Positions 1-11,226 of a DNA stretch of 64,000 bases are shown here, piece after piece. The DNA is taken from the NCBI RefSeq assembly GCF_030052815.1, contig NC_079509.1, positions 44,572,750 through 44,636,749 of the forward strand, read 5' to 3'. The DNA comes from Hevea brasiliensis (taxonomy: Eukaryota > Streptophyta > Magnoliopsida > Malpighiales > Euphorbiaceae). Position 1 is the first letter of the stretch. Every line of letters begins with the position of its first letter. The notes beneath the pieces were generated by a model. It searched no databases. It was given only the letters and a program-made list of their open reading frames with translations, and had not been told where the DNA came from. The position numbers were made by a program, and so were the translations under genes.

Positions 1-1370
1 TATGGATCCTTGATCCAAGTTGATTTTATTTTCCTGCAATTCCACCATCAATCTCTGGATCCTTGATCCAAGTTGATTTTATTTTCCTGCAATTCCACCA
101 TCAATCTCTGGATCCTTGATCCAAGTTGATTTTATTTTCCTGCAATTCCACCATCAATCTATGGATCCTTGATCCAAGTTGATTTTATTTTCCTGCAATT
201 CCACCATCAACCTCTGGATCCTTGATCCAAGTTGATTTTATTTTCCTGCAATTCCACCATCAATCTCTGGATCCCGATCCAAGTTGATTTTATTTTCTGC
301 AATTCCACCATCAATCTATGGATCCTTGATCCAAGTTGATTTTATTTTCTGCAATTCCACCATCAATCTACGGATCCACGATCCTAGTTGATTGTTTTTT
401 GCTTCATTTCCACCATCAATCTCTGGATCCCTGATCCAAGTTGATTTTATTTTCCTGCAATTCCACCATCAATCTATGGATCCTTGATCCAAGTTGATTT
501 TATTTTCCTGCAATTCCACCATCAACCTCTGGATCCTTGATCCAAGTTGATTTTATTTTCCTGCAATTCCACCATCAATCTATGGATCCACTGATCCAAG
601 TTGATTTTATTTTCTGCAATTCCACCATCAATCTATGGATCCTTGATCCAAGTTGATTTTATTTTCTGCAATTCCACCATCAACCTCTGGATCCTTGATC
701 CAAGTTGATTTTATTTTCTGCAATTCCACCATCAATCTCGGATCCTTGATCCAAGTTGATTTTATTTTCTGCAATTCCACCATCAACCTCGGATCCTTGA
801 TCCAAGTTGATTTTATTTTCCTGCAATTCCACCATCAATCTCTGGATCCCTGATCCAAGTTGATTTTATTTTCCTGCAATTCCACCATCAATCTATGGAT
901 CCTTGATCCAAGTTGATTTTATTTTCCTGCAATTCCACCATCAATCTCTGGATCCCTGATCCAAGTTGATTTTATTTTCCTGCAATTCCACCATCAATCT
1001 ATGGATCCTTGATCCAAGTTGATTTTATTTTCCTGCAATTCCACCATCAATCTCTGGATCCTTGATCCAAGTTGATTTTATTTTCCTGCAATTCCACCAT
1101 CAACCTCTGGATCCTTGATCCAAGTTGATTTTATTTTACTGCAATTCCACCATCAATCTAAGGATCCATGAACAAAGATGAATTTAATTTCCTGCAATTC
1201 CACCATCAATCTATGGATCCTTGATCCAAGTTGATTTTATTTTCCTGCAATTCCACCATCAATCTCTGGATCCCTGATCCAAGTTGATTTTATTTTCCTG
1301 CAATTCCACCATCAATCTATGGATCCTTGATCCAAGTTGATTTTATTTTCCTGCAATTCCACCATCAACC
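1..1370 (+). repeat. 53-bp tandem array (about 25 units) in the 3' region of a Tat-like element
   Basis: Head-to-tail copies of a 53-bp unit; the GGATCC landmark lies at 4, 57 and so on. Each unit holds GGATCC, a second GATCC a few bases on, AAGTTGATTTTATTTT, and CAATTCCACCATCAA. Units differ by single substitutions (CTCT/CTAT before GGATCC) and by TTTTCC/TTTTC length changes; a more diverged unit lies near 370-420 and another near 1160-1200. The period is not a multiple of three, so the open frames through it are not coding. The array begins before the window. The polypurine tract and LTR that follow place it in the 3' untranslated part of a Tat/Ogre-type element, where tandem subrepeats are known to arise. 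Confidence 0.9.
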
Positions 1371-1575
1371 TCTGGTTCCTTGATCTAAGTTGATTTTAAT
1401 TTCATGCAATTTAAATTTCTGTTATCAACCTCTGGTTCCTTGATCTAAGTTGATTTTAATTTCATGCAATTTACATTTCTGTTATCAACCTCTGGTTCCT
1501 TGATCTAAGTTGATTTTAATTTCATGAAATTTAAATTTCTGTTATCAACCTCTGGTTTATAGATCTAAGTTGATT
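1371..1575 (+). repeat. 60-bp variant tandem array (3 full units and a partial fourth)
   Basis: Units begin at 1371, 1431 and 1491 with TCTGGTTCCTTGATC, and a partial diverged unit starts at 1551. Each unit keeps the GATCYAAGTTGATTTTA core of the preceding 53-bp repeat but has TTCATGCAATTTA(A/C)ATTTCTGTTATCAA in place of the CAATTCCACC portion, which raises the period to 60 bp. It is a second-generation higher variant of the same family at the element-proximal edge of the array. Confidence 0.85.
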
Positions 1576-1717
1576 TTGATTTTCTAGGTCATTAACTTAG
1601 GTGTGCTTTAGTTCCCTAATTTCAAATACCTAATCGTCCAAAATATGAGTCGGAATCTTTACATAATTCCTATACGGAAATTTTTCCTTTAATAGAAATT
1701 ACGTAAAGAGGGGCAGC
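1576..1717 (+). other. Tat-like element 3' UTR end and polypurine tract
   Basis: Single-copy non-coding stretch between the tandem repeats and the LTR. It ends in GTAAAGAGGGGCAGC (1703-1717), a purine-rich tract directly abutting the TGTCGACACC start of the LTR. That arrangement is the plus-strand primer site (PPT) expected before a 3' LTR and fixes the element on the + strand. Confidence 0.65.
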
Positions 1718-3407
1718 TGTCGACACCATATTTTGGCCGATCCCCAAAATACTTTGAAACCGATCCCCGGTGCTAAGTTTCCTCGGAGTAGCTAATCACG
1801 TTTCCGATCCCTCTTTGGTAGGCGGTCACATTTCCGACCTCTCCTCGCAAAGACGTGAATCAATGATAAGTCCTACGCATCCCTTGAAACTCAGCCGATC
1901 TCTCAAATCATTTACCGATCCTTCAAACCCGTTGCGGATTTCGGACCATCAAGAATATTCACGATCTCTGTTGATAAATGAAGTGAACTAGCACTAGATC
2001 TTTTCCTACCAGTTTTATTGCCGACCTCCTTTCCGAAAGTTTAAGAGCTAAAGTGTTGGTTCGATTCCGATCTTAAGTGTTCGAGTTAAATTTTCGGTCA
2101 AGTTACATTCAGCATTTCTTCCCTACCGATCTCATGTTGAGTGCTTTCCGATCTCTCATACTTAGATTAATAATCACATTTAGTTTTTGTTTCTTTGTGC
2201 TCATACAATCAAATACTCAGACAAATAATGGTTTAAAATTTTCCGATCACAATCATTCATTGAACAAAAGGCATTTCATTTCATGTCATAATTTGTACAA
2301 AGTTATTCGGCTGGGGGATCACCCCCAGCCTGATCTACATTTGGATCACTCCCTCTCTCCCTCTCACCCTCGGCTTCATCCTCACTATCTTCACCATCGC
2401 CCCGGTGCCAGTCGTCCATCCAAGAAAAGTCTTCTTAGGTAACGCTCTGGAGTGCGGCCAAGAGATCCTTGTGAGCCTTCACATAGGCCTCAGCTATTCC
2501 CGTCACCATCTCCTCATCCCTCTCCTTAAGCTCCTTATCCTTCGCCTCGAGTTCCTCTATAAGTTGAGCGACCTGAGAGGATGCATTGGCGTGGAGCGCC
2601 TGGACTTCCTTAAGAGCGCGGTCCCTCTCATCCGAAATACGGTTCTGTTCGGCCAACCGGTCTTCATGGAGCTTTGCCCGTCCCTCGACCTGAGATATAT
2701 AATCCCGAGCCGATGAGAGTTCGGATCGGAGGGAATCCACTTCCTGGTTCTTCTTCCCGATCTCCTTACCCAGGCGCTGAATCCTTTCCCGGATCATGGT
2801 CTGGTTCACCAGACACTCCACGTTTAAGCTCATGGTCCGAGTCAATATGTCATCAAGGCCACTCTGGGATAGCCTGTCCCGATCCTCCTGAAAGAAGATG
2901 GTAGACCCCAGGACTTTAGCAAAACCGGGGTTCTCCTTAACAGTTCGGTTATCCTTCAAGGAGTCGATCAGTATCTGGGCGCCCCGAGAGGAGGTCCTCC
3001 CAGAAGCTTGAGTAGGTCCCCTTTCCGCGCTTGGGACAACTGCAAGAATCTGAGGCTGCTCTTCCGATCTAGGAGGAGATCGGGTAGCTTCAGTGGTCGA
3101 GGGACCCGAAGGTTGGGGAGGATCTCTTTGTATCTCCCCAGGCTCGCGACCAGGTGTTTGGAGTCGTTCTGAACGCTTCATCTCCTTTACTTTCCGGAAG
3201 ATCTCTCTTTCCTTCTTCCGCTTCCTATGACCTTCCCCACCCGTTAATGGACCCCGAACCTAGAATCTCTGTTTTGAAGTGGTTTCATTTTTAATTTAAC
3301 TCCCTAAATGGTTTTCTTTAGTTTCCCTCAAAACTAAGGTGGCGACTCCTCACTTTTCCCACTTCGGTGAGTGATCGTCCGGGCGACCGCAAAATCCCGT
3401 TGCGACA
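1718..3407 (+). repeat. 3' LTR of T1 (about 1.69 kb)
   Basis: Bounded by TGTCGACACC and GTTGCGACA, so it has TG...CA ends. It is preceded by a polypurine tract and followed by unrelated sequence rather than by a primer-binding site, which makes it the 3' copy. It is richer in GC than the rest of the window and holds many GATC-containing words (CCGATCCC, CCGATCTC). An antisense coiled-coil ORF occupies 2303-3181. The second LTR is outside the window, so the exact ends rest on motif recognition only. Confidence 0.65.
2435..3181 (-). CDS. Antisense coiled-coil protein ORF inside the T1 LTR, with an in-frame stop
   Basis: An ATG at 3181 opens 248 codons to a TAA at 2435-2437. The first 75 or so residues are Pro/Ser/Arg/Glu-rich and probably disordered. 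Residues about 80-110 include LIDSLKDNRTVKENPGF. From about 115 onward the chain is strongly charged and heptad-like (ERIQRLGKEIGKKNQEVDSL, LIEELEAKDKELKERDEE), i.e. a long coiled coil. The TAA is followed in the same frame by 43 open codons, very acidic (DWHRGDGEDSEDEAEGE), ending at a TAA at 2303-2305, so the protein was probably longer and the first stop may be a mutation. It resembles C-terminal parts of plant transposon-associated coiled-coil proteins; Tat elements are known to carry extra antisense ORFs. An upstream exon could be missing. I cannot name a function. Confidence 0.6.
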   Translation of the reverse strand: MKRSERLQTPGREPGEIQRDPPQPSGPSTTEATRSPPRSEEQPQILAVVPSAERGPTQASGRTSSRGAQILIDSLKDNRTVKENPGFAKVLGSTIFFQEDRDRLSQSGLDDILTRTMSLNVECLVNQTMIRERIQRLGKEIGKKNQEVDSLRSELSSARDYISQVEGRAKLHEDRLAEQNRISDERDRALKEVQALHANASSQVAQLIEELEAKDKELKERDEEMVTGIAEAYVKAHKDLLAALQSVT

Positions 3408-4591
3408 CTGCCAAAAGTTACACCCAACAATTACTCAAGTAATTCTTTCAATTTTTCAACCAAAATACCACCCACAACCTTAACACAAGTTTCAATTAAG
3501 CAAGGGAAGAAAATGGACACTTACCTCTTATTGGAGCTTGCTAAATCTTCACCAAAACTCTCCTTTCTTGCTCCCAATAGCTTCCCCAAGTTGAGTAGGC
3601 AAAGATTAATGAAGGAAATTAGTGTGAAAGGTGGCTAGAAATGGAGTGCATGAAGGTTGATCAAGCTTTGGCCATGGAGGTTTAATGGTGGCTGTATTCA
3701 GCTAGGTATATGGGAGGTTGAAGATGGACTGAAATTCTGTCCACTTTGCTTAATATAGGTCCCATAATTCATGGTTAGTGGAGCACTAATTGATAATTAA
3801 ATGATTAAATTAATCCAAGTCCCTTTAATTGAAATTTACCACCAATCTTTTACTATTTATATTATATATCCAATTTCTTATTTTCATGGCATTTTTTAAA
3901 TTTAATACCACTTATTATTAATGGACATTGAGGTCAAAAGTCAACTCTAGGTGTCAAATGATCAAAATGCCCCTCTTCGGGTTATATTCCCAATTTTTCG
4001 GTAACACCGATTTTTGTCTATTTCTCGATTTTTTTTTCATTTTTCTTTATACTAATTCTTTAATTTTTTTTGATATTTGTAAAGTTTAATATCACTTATT
4101 TTTAATGGACATTTAGGTCAAAAGTCTACTCTAGGTGTCAAATGACCAAAATGCCCTCCTTCGGGTTACATTTTGAATTTTTCGGTGCTACCAATTAACT
4201 TCTTGACCCGCCGATTTCTTTAATTTTTATTTTTGTTTATATAGACTTACTAAATTTTCTTTGATATTTCCAATGTCAATTACACCTCTGTAGACATTTA
4301 ATTTGGTCCCGAAAATGTTTCCCCGAGTTCCTCGTAATCCAGGGTTAGTCAATGGTCTCTGCCGTAACTTCCCGGTGCGGTCACCCATCGCTACGGGTTT
4401 GGCTCGTTTAACTTAGTCACATTTCATTGCTCTTATTTTTCCTTTATTTTTCTTGTATTTTCCTCTATTGTATTTCATTATTTCATGTCTCCTCACTAAC
4501 ATTTAAGTATAGTTCTAGGCATTCTAGCTATCCGGACAGACATTGGTCACCGAAACAGTAGAACGCACTACCGAATATAGGGGTGTTATAG
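3408..4591 (-). mobile_element. G3: truncated Ty3/gypsy LTR of the G2 family
   Basis: Read on the - strand it begins TATAACACCCC and continues with CGGTAGTGCGTTCTACTG, the same start as the G2 LTRs at 42663 and 60724 (TG decayed to TA). The left part also matches the G1 LTRs (the AAGCAAGGGA...GGACACTTAC and CTTCCCCAAG blocks near 3510 and 3580, compare 13745 and 13830). The rest of the LTR is cut off by T1 at 3407. It contains an internal duplication of roughly 170 bp around the AGGTGTCAAATGAYCAAAATGCC block (copies near 3920-4010 and 4090-4190). It was inserted into a copia leader, which resumes at 4592. No coding sequence. Confidence 0.75.
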
Positions 4592-6954
4592 ACCTCAAGT
4601 ACATCCATTCGTAATCACCAAAGTATTTACATACTTACAACATCTCATGCTTAATAATTATTTTAAGAAGATCTCGTAAACCAAATACATCATTCCTATG
4701 TAACTATAGGCAACAATGTAAATGTTTAAAACTTCTTAAATAATTGCCTTAGTGGAGGGCCATGATATAATTTCCAAAATTACACCATTACCAACTTAAT
4801 CATTTCTTTGGAAGATTTTCTTGGCTGGCTTAATTACTATTCGGTCTCACTTTACACATTAACCATTTTCATGCATATCTTATACACAATCATGAATATA
4901 CATATCACATACATACATTCATCAATGGTAATGTAAAAGGCATGATCATAGACTATTCTATGAGAATCCAATCCTAGCCACAAGAATTAGATTCAAGGGC
5001 ATCTTAGGTTATCATTCATCTATTTGAAACTTGATCACAAATCTTCAACTCTTAAATCTTTGTGCTCCCACTGATCTCCATTAATGACTTAAGCTCCATT
5101 TCTTATTACAAATTCCACCAAGCTAATTACATAATGTACCCTTGGCATACCAAGGTGAAAATTATAAAAGAATCAAATAAATAAATTTACAACATAAGAC
5201 TAATCACAACAACTTTATGATTTTGTAATTAATAAAATAATTATTACAATCCCATAGAAATAAATAAGAAATCAATCACATTGGTCTCCTAAAGTCCATG
5301 ATCATCCTTCATGCCATTTTACACATTTAACACTTAAACATGAAATTTGATTCTGAATATCTAATATTCAAGATTAAATTAACTACGCATGAATCTCATT
5401 CACAAACATGTTATACTTATATTGGGGACTTAGATTAAACATTTTAATCATCTAGAAAAGCCTAAAAATTGACAAAACACCTCTATCACATGTTCGCCAA
5501 ATGGTCACCCCAAAATGGCCAAATGGTGCTTAAATCAAAATTCATGATTTTTCTTGGATTTTCATGGTTCCAACTTGCATCTTATACATGTTAATCATTA
5601 TTAAACAAGAAAACACATAAAAGCAAAATTGTTTGGTCATGTTCATAACATGGCTGAACCAAACTTGCCCTTTTTTCCTTTGAATTTTCTTGTTCTCAAT
5701 TGCATCTTATGCAACTTTTGAGTACCCCAAAATCATATAACATGAATCAGTGTTCCTAATGGCAAATTAGGGTGGCTCTAATACCAAATGAAAGAGAAAT
5801 GCAAATTAACACGCCTTATTGTGCAAAGTTTAGCAATTTAATATTTTTCAACACTTAGGGTTTCATACTTAATCTAAACCAATTAAGCAATTAAAAAATA
5901 TATTATTTGGTCATAATAAATTATGTTTCAATTGCTAACATGCCTAAGTGCCATTGGGAAACAAAAGCTCTAAATTTTAAACAAGTTAGGGTTTAGGGAA
6001 AAATTACCCTAAAAGGCACAGAATCACATTCACACACCAATCCAGGGAGTGAATACCACCAAGTGTTGGCCCTCCAGCTTGTCCACACAAGCAAGTTGAT
6101 CTAAGCAACCTTGAAGAACCAAAATCCCTGAATCCCTTTCCTTATGATTCGGCCAAGATGAAGAAAGTAAGGCTTTAGGATTTTTCTTGGTTTCAAGAGT
6201 ATGAAAGTAGTGAGATACACTTTCTCAATACTTAATTCAAGAGTGAACAACTTCTAATGTGTCTTGAAGTAAGCAAGGTAGGAAGAGAATTTGGCTAAAG
6301 TGAGAGGAAAGTAGATGGCAGCAAAGGAGAAGAAGAAGATTTAATCTTCTTTTCCTTTTCTCCTTATTTATATTTTAATTATCCTTAATTATTTTTAAGT
6401 TAGCAAGTGTTCAAATCTCATTTAACCATTAAATGAGTTTTCTCAATTTAATTTGGCCACTTGTCAAACACAAATAAATTAAGAAATTAAAATCATAATT
6501 AATTAGTATATCTCATATTCTAATTAATTTAATTTTTCTCTTATTTTTTACCAAGTCAAAGTATTTAAAATTTGACTAAGTCAAATTACTAAATTAATCA
6601 AATTAATTTTCTTCCTTAAGCTTAATTAATCAAGTTCATATTTAAATACTTTAAATATTAACTTGAATACTTCCATAAATAAATTTAGTGTCAAGTCATG
6701 CTAGAGATTTTGCAATCTAATTGTAAACTAAATATATTAATTTAATTAATTAATTAAATCATGCAATTAATTAATTAAATTAATTTTGCTTAGATCATAT
6801 TACTCTTATGTGTGTGACTTACTAGGTTTATTACTAATTGACAATGAGAATAATATTAACGATTTAATATTATTAGAACCATTCTAAACTTAGAATGAAA
6901 TTCTCTTTTCATTTAAGTCTTCATAAATCATGGTTGACATCTAGCATAATATAA
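4592..6954 (-). mobile_element. C4: copia remnant (5' leader plus truncated LTR)
   Basis: 4592-5788 matches the untranslated leader of the other copia copies (ATCTCATGCTTAA, GGAGGGCC, CTTAATCATTT, TGGCATACCAAGGTGAA; compare 39420-40780). 5770-5788 contains GGCTCTAATACCAAA, the complement of a tRNA-iMet primer site (TTTGGTATTAGAGCC on the - strand). An LTR then starts at 5789 with TGAAAGAGAAATG and keeps family landmarks such as CTAGGGTTT-like AT-rich blocks, GTGTGTGACTTACTAGG (about 6810) and CATGGTTGACATCTAGCATA (about 6930). It breaks off near 6954 at the next element. Non-coding; more diverged than C1-C3. Confidence 0.7.
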
Positions 6955-8584
6955 TGTTTGCTTAGTTTTACAATCACCGCCAGTGCACGGATCGCTAATA
7001 AGTAATAAAGTGATGAGTAGAGTATCGTTCCCACGAGGAGTTAAAGACGTAAGTACTAAACTACACAACAATCTTAACTGTTTAAACAACCAAAAGTTAT
7101 GAGAGAAAATTCTAACTAAGATAGAGTGAGTTTTAAGAATCAAAGAGAGTAAATTTGAAAGCCTAAGGAGAATTTTAATTATATGAAGAATTATGGAATT
7201 TCATATTTCACACTTTAACTTTGTTATAGTTTTAATATTACTTTATCAGTGGATTGAGTGTTTGTTTCTTTGATAGAAATTAATCCTAAGGTATCCTAGA
7301 TCCTCTTTCAAGGTATCTAAGGTGTATTTCAATTAGAGCTAAACCCCACTTTCATTGATGATTAGTCCTAATCAAAACCCTTCGAGATTTATGATTAATT
7401 CGTAGAATTCCACAAAGGTTATCAACCTATCTCTAGTTCAGACTTCCTAGGTTAAAAATCTTGATTTTCCAATACTAACCTTCACCTCTCAACTCATCAA
7501 TTAGTATCTTAGATCATAACTAAGTGGGTACCAACACATAGCATGCAATAAGAGCACAAGATATTGAATCAAAGAACAAAACTTAATTCCATTAAATAAA
7601 ACTCAATATATATCCATAACAAAAGTCAAGAATGCTACTTTTTTAATTCCATAATTTAAAGAGTTACTCACTCATGGTGAGTTTGACAAACATAATGAAG
7701 TAAAATAAAGGCACATGTAAACCAATATGAAGAATAAGAACAAAAGAACTGAGGGAAGATTCTGTAGCTGTGATCTTGTAAAACTTTGGTTGAGAAGTCT
7801 ATCCTTGGCTGTGATGTAATCCTTCTTTAAGACGGCTAAGGTTCCTTAAGAAGGCGTCTTTCAAAACTCTCCCCTTTTGTGTGTGTGTATCTCTACCAAA
7901 AAGCTATATGAAAAGCCCTCCCTTCATTTCCTACTAGCTCTTCTTTATATTGGGTGTTCTAGGGTTAAGCTTTAGAGTCCCAAAGGCATTAGAAGTCTAG
8001 TTGGTGTGCCAAAATAAGAGTTGGAATTGGATTTAGAAAGTTGCTGAAATGTAGTACAAAGCTCGTGTGTCACTACACGGCCTAGGGCATGTAAGTTACT
8101 GGAGCATGTTGGCTTCCTCTTGGATAGGGGTAGTAGGTTACACGGGCCTTGGAGTTTTACACGGGTCTACTTACACAGCCCGTGTACTTGTGAATGTACT
8201 ACTTGCTTTTTGAAGCTTTGGCAATAGAAAGTTGCACGGGTCTCTGAGGCTTACACGGCCTGTGTACTTTGGCGTTCCTACACTTATTCAAGTTTCATCT
8301 AGCAGAAAGTTATACGGGTCTGGGTCTGAGTTTACACAACTCGAGTAAGGTGCATCAGCATCTTGCCTTGCTCTTTAGCTTCTTCCAAGCTCTTTCATTT
8401 GCTCCTATGCCTTAAATTTTCTTCAGAACACCTAAAATCATGTCAAAAACATAGATTTTAGTATGCATAAATGAATTTTATGAAAACTAATGAAATAACC
8501 AAATAACCATACAATTACCTATCTAAATGTTATGAAATGGTGTACAATTATGCTTAAAAACATATATATAATGCAAATGTATCA
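6955..8584 (-). repeat. Athila-like LTR (A1, 3' LTR of a - strand element)
   Basis: On the - strand it starts TGATACATTTGCAT (8584) and ends near 6955 in GCAAACA, giving TG...CA. Within it lies the block with GTGCACGGATCGC, AAGTAATAAAGTGATGA and GTATCGTTCCCACGAGGAG (6985-7045), a conserved stretch of many plant LTR elements. 8050-8350 holds several ACACGG.../...CCGTGT words. Internal to it (8585 on) comes the GAGGACAAACAAAAGTTTGAG motif typical of the 3' end of Athila-like elements. The other LTR is not in the window, so the ends are approximate. Non-coding. Confidence 0.55.
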
Positions 8585-10566
8585 AATAACCCAAAACTCA
8601 AACTTTTGTTTGTCCTCAAGCAAATTTAAAACTCCTTTTTTTTTAAGAAACACTTTTTATGGGAAACTTAGAGACATAACCAAAATTCCAACTTGTATAC
8701 AATCAAACTCCTTCCACCATTCATACCAATTTCCCTCCTTCAAGGCATTGAGACTTTAATAGCTGCCTGCTTAGAGCCTCATCTCCTTTATGGAGCTTCA
8801 ACTAATTATTCCTCTATGCAAGGCTATTACTAAGTCACAAATAGCCTATTTCATCAGGATAAACTTAAGAAACACTCACTTCCTCAAGTTTGCCTCTATT
8901 GAATATGATTGTCTTAAGTTTGATTTAATTCCAACTCCATAGGTATGTCTCAATTTTCTATCTCCACTAATGTAGCATACACTTCTCAAAAGATCAAAAG
9001 GTCTTTAAAAAGGGTTACAATAGGGCTAAAGGGATAGTAACTTGGTTGCCAATAAAAGGTTTTTAGGGAATGCAAATATGGGGATAGCATCTATGCATAG
9101 GGTACTAAGTATACTAAGTTTATTTCTACTAATTTTGTATGGAGAGGAGGGGCTTTTAGTTTTTATAATGTCAAGCATGCTTCCATGATACTTATCTTGG
9201 GACTTCTTCTTTTTCTCCCCTTTTTTTTTCTCTTTTCTTTTTTTTTTTTTTTTTTTTTTTGTGTGTGTCCCCTTTGTCCTCTCCCCCAAACTCATTGCTT
9301 TTGCTGGGTTGGAAAGGCAAATTTTTATTTGATTTCAGTAGCACACTTACACTCTTTCTTGAGTTTTACACCCTCTTCTCATCTTTTCTTTGCTCCTAAT
9401 ATATTTTTTACTTATTCATTTAGCTTTCTAAAAAGGGTAGAGTAGGTGTTTAGGCTAGGGGCTAGGTAAATAATAAGGGTAAGCAATAAAGTCTAAGAGA
9501 TAAATATTGGCTTCAAGTTGGTTGCAAGGGATATATATTTTAATTAGAGGTGGCTAAGGCTTAGTGAGGCTATATTAAATATTGCCTTATCATCTCTTCA
9601 TCAAGCATATGCTAGGATTTCGCCTTGATAGTTCTAAGAGGCATGTTCTAGAGTTGGTGAGGCATTTTTAGGTTTGCTTATATTTCAAAAATTTTCTCCC
9701 AATTTTGCAAGTTCAATGTGACAAATTAATAACTATGAAGGGGTTTAACTAGTTTAACTCCACTTAGGTGAATTGGCCTTTCACAAATAACATATTAAAG
9801 CCTTTTTTACTATCCGGATATGTTCATTCCTCAATCCCAGGAAGTTCAATCATTAACTCATCAAAATTTTGATTATAACTTTAAGTTAAAAGTCTTTTGA
9901 AAAATTTTAGAATTTTGAAAATTTGTAAAAAATTTTTGAATTTTTGATACAAAAGTACAATATGGATATAATTAAGCAATGAAATGCAATGTGTAAATGT
10001 ATAAATGCATGAGTACACCCCCAAACTTAAAATTGGCATTGTCCTCAATGGCAAACAAAGTAAGCAAAATATGTAAAAAAGATCATTTATTTATTAGTGA
10101 AGAGAGCAAAACAGAATAAAAATTCAACAGTCATGGACCTAGATGCCAAAAATAAGTTCAATGTCAGTACAATATATCAAAAAGAAAAACCTGTCTATGG
10201 TCCTATTGACTAAAAAGTCTCGAAAGGCGAGGAGAGGTCGTCTGTGTCATGGCACTCTAACATCATGTCTAATTTATTGTGAGTCTCTTAGAGACATTCT
10301 TCCACTACGCCTAGTTAGTCTTCAAAAGTGGTCTCTTATGCCCGCATCTAAGCATCAATAATGGTTTCCATCCTCTACAGGAAGGCAAGCACGGGGTCAA
10401 CGAGGGGTGGTGTGTAGGGAGGAACTCTGGCTAGGGATCTTTGCAAGATGGGGTCTGTTTCCTCCTATTGCTATTACTACTATGCTGTGCTGGAAGATTT
10501 GCCTCTTTCTCTCCCACTTGGTACTGCTTTGGGAATGACATTCCCCTCAACATCTATCCAAAGGCA
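8585..10566 (-). other. A1 internal 3' non-coding region
   Basis: No convincing coding sequence. Two motifs read on the - strand resemble Athila 3' ends: GAGGACAATGCCAATTTTAA followed by GTTTGGGGGTGTACTCATGC (about 10010-10050), and GAGGACAAACAAAAGTTTGA near 8590-8625. A strand-asymmetric pyrimidine tract lies at 9205-9265 with a T run of more than 20. 10380-10566 is probably the decayed tail of the upstream gene. Short open frames (for example 9185-9445) are low-complexity and not credible. There is no pol here, so the element is either deleted or was non-autonomous. Confidence 0.5.
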
Positions 10567-11226
10567 CTAGTCCCCTACTATCCTGCATATCCCCATGGAG
10601 ACGCAGATAGTCTGGTTAATCCTGGAGGCACTAGCAATGGGATGCAAATGAACATTAGCAGGCACAAATCTAAAATGGAAGGCAATGGCAATGATCAGGC
10701 CTCTTACAATAATATTGCTTATTGCTTGGTGGGATATCCAACAAAAGTGGTTACAGAGGAAGTAGTCGGTGTTACAACATTGGCTAGTCACCATGCACCA
10801 CTGGAAGAATAGTTCATTGGCATCTACCATGCCTAAACTGTCGCCTCATCCCATGATGGTATGGGCAAAAAAACAGTTCATATAGCGTAGGGCAGGGCTT
10901 ACCAATCCACTAGATTTCGATCTGCTGGAGTTGTATATTTTCAAATTCAGTGCAATGGTTCTTCAGAACTCAACACTATTGTATAACATTATGTTTTGCG
11001 GGATTTCTCGGTGTTCTGAACTATCAAAACCAAAGATTGCATTGAATTCGTCCATGTTCAAGACACAGTCATCCCCTAGGAGGCAAAAGGTTTTGCTCCC
11101 CCTATCACCTCTATTAGTAGCCCAAAGGGTGGCTTGAAAACTTCCCAGGAACTTTAAGGTGGTGTCCCTATAGGGGGGATAGCAGATTTGGGCAAAGCGA
11201 GTCCACCCTATACTATCAAGGACTAT
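10567..11226 (-). pseudogene. A1 ORF-1-type gene (putative plant transposon protein), downstream part
   Basis: Read on the - strand from 11226 the frame gives IGWTRF, an aromatic-rich YPPYRDTTLKFLGSF segment, FCLLGDDCVLNMDEFNAIFG, then SPALRYMNCFFAHTIMG and ELFFQWCMV. This order matches the plant transposon protein / Athila ORF-1 family found 5' in Athila-like elements; its biochemical role is not established. There are in-frame TGA codons at 10963-10965 and 10846-10848 (the second fits CGA to TGA decay), and a stop just beyond 10567. The start of the gene lies on the other side of the G1 insertion at 22854-22939, and the two pieces are in the same frame. Confidence 0.6.

Larger units (their letters stand above)
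1..3407 (+). mobile_element. T1: 3' portion of a Tat/Ogre-like Ty3/gypsy element
   Basis: Tandem repeats, a PPT and a 3' LTR follow each other in the order known for Tat-lineage elements. The LTR starts with TGTCGACACCATATTTTGG and ends with a GTGGCGACTCC-containing terminus and CCCGTTGCGACA, both typical of that lineage as I recall it. gag-pol and the 5' LTR lie left of the window. The five bases after the LTR are CTGCC (3408-3412), so the 5' flank should show the same word if the target duplication survives. The element lies inside a gypsy LTR remnant that resumes at 3408. Confidence 0.65.

Noticed and set aside
653..853. 66-codon open frame in the tandem array
   Set aside because: Pure translation of the 53-bp repeat, which shifts frame with every unit; no start context or protein pattern.
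1..1370. Regular repeat with spacing that could suggest a CRISPR-like array
   Set aside because: Units are directly contiguous with no unique spacers, in plant transposon context.
1770..2442. Open frames on the + strand at 1770-1991 and 2077-2442
   Set aside because: Low-complexity, Ser/His/Leu-rich frames in LTR sequence opposite or beside the antisense ORF; no recognisable motif.
1718..3407. Reading T1 as a - strand element with the coiled-coil ORF as its gag
   Set aside because: The polypurine tract lies left of the TGTCGACACC start, and the right end is followed by old LTR sequence rather than a primer site, so + strand 3' LTR fits better. No target duplication can be read inside the window for either model.
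9026..9445. Open frames on both strands over the T/A run
   Set aside because: They consist of homopolymer translation (Lys-rich or Phe-rich).
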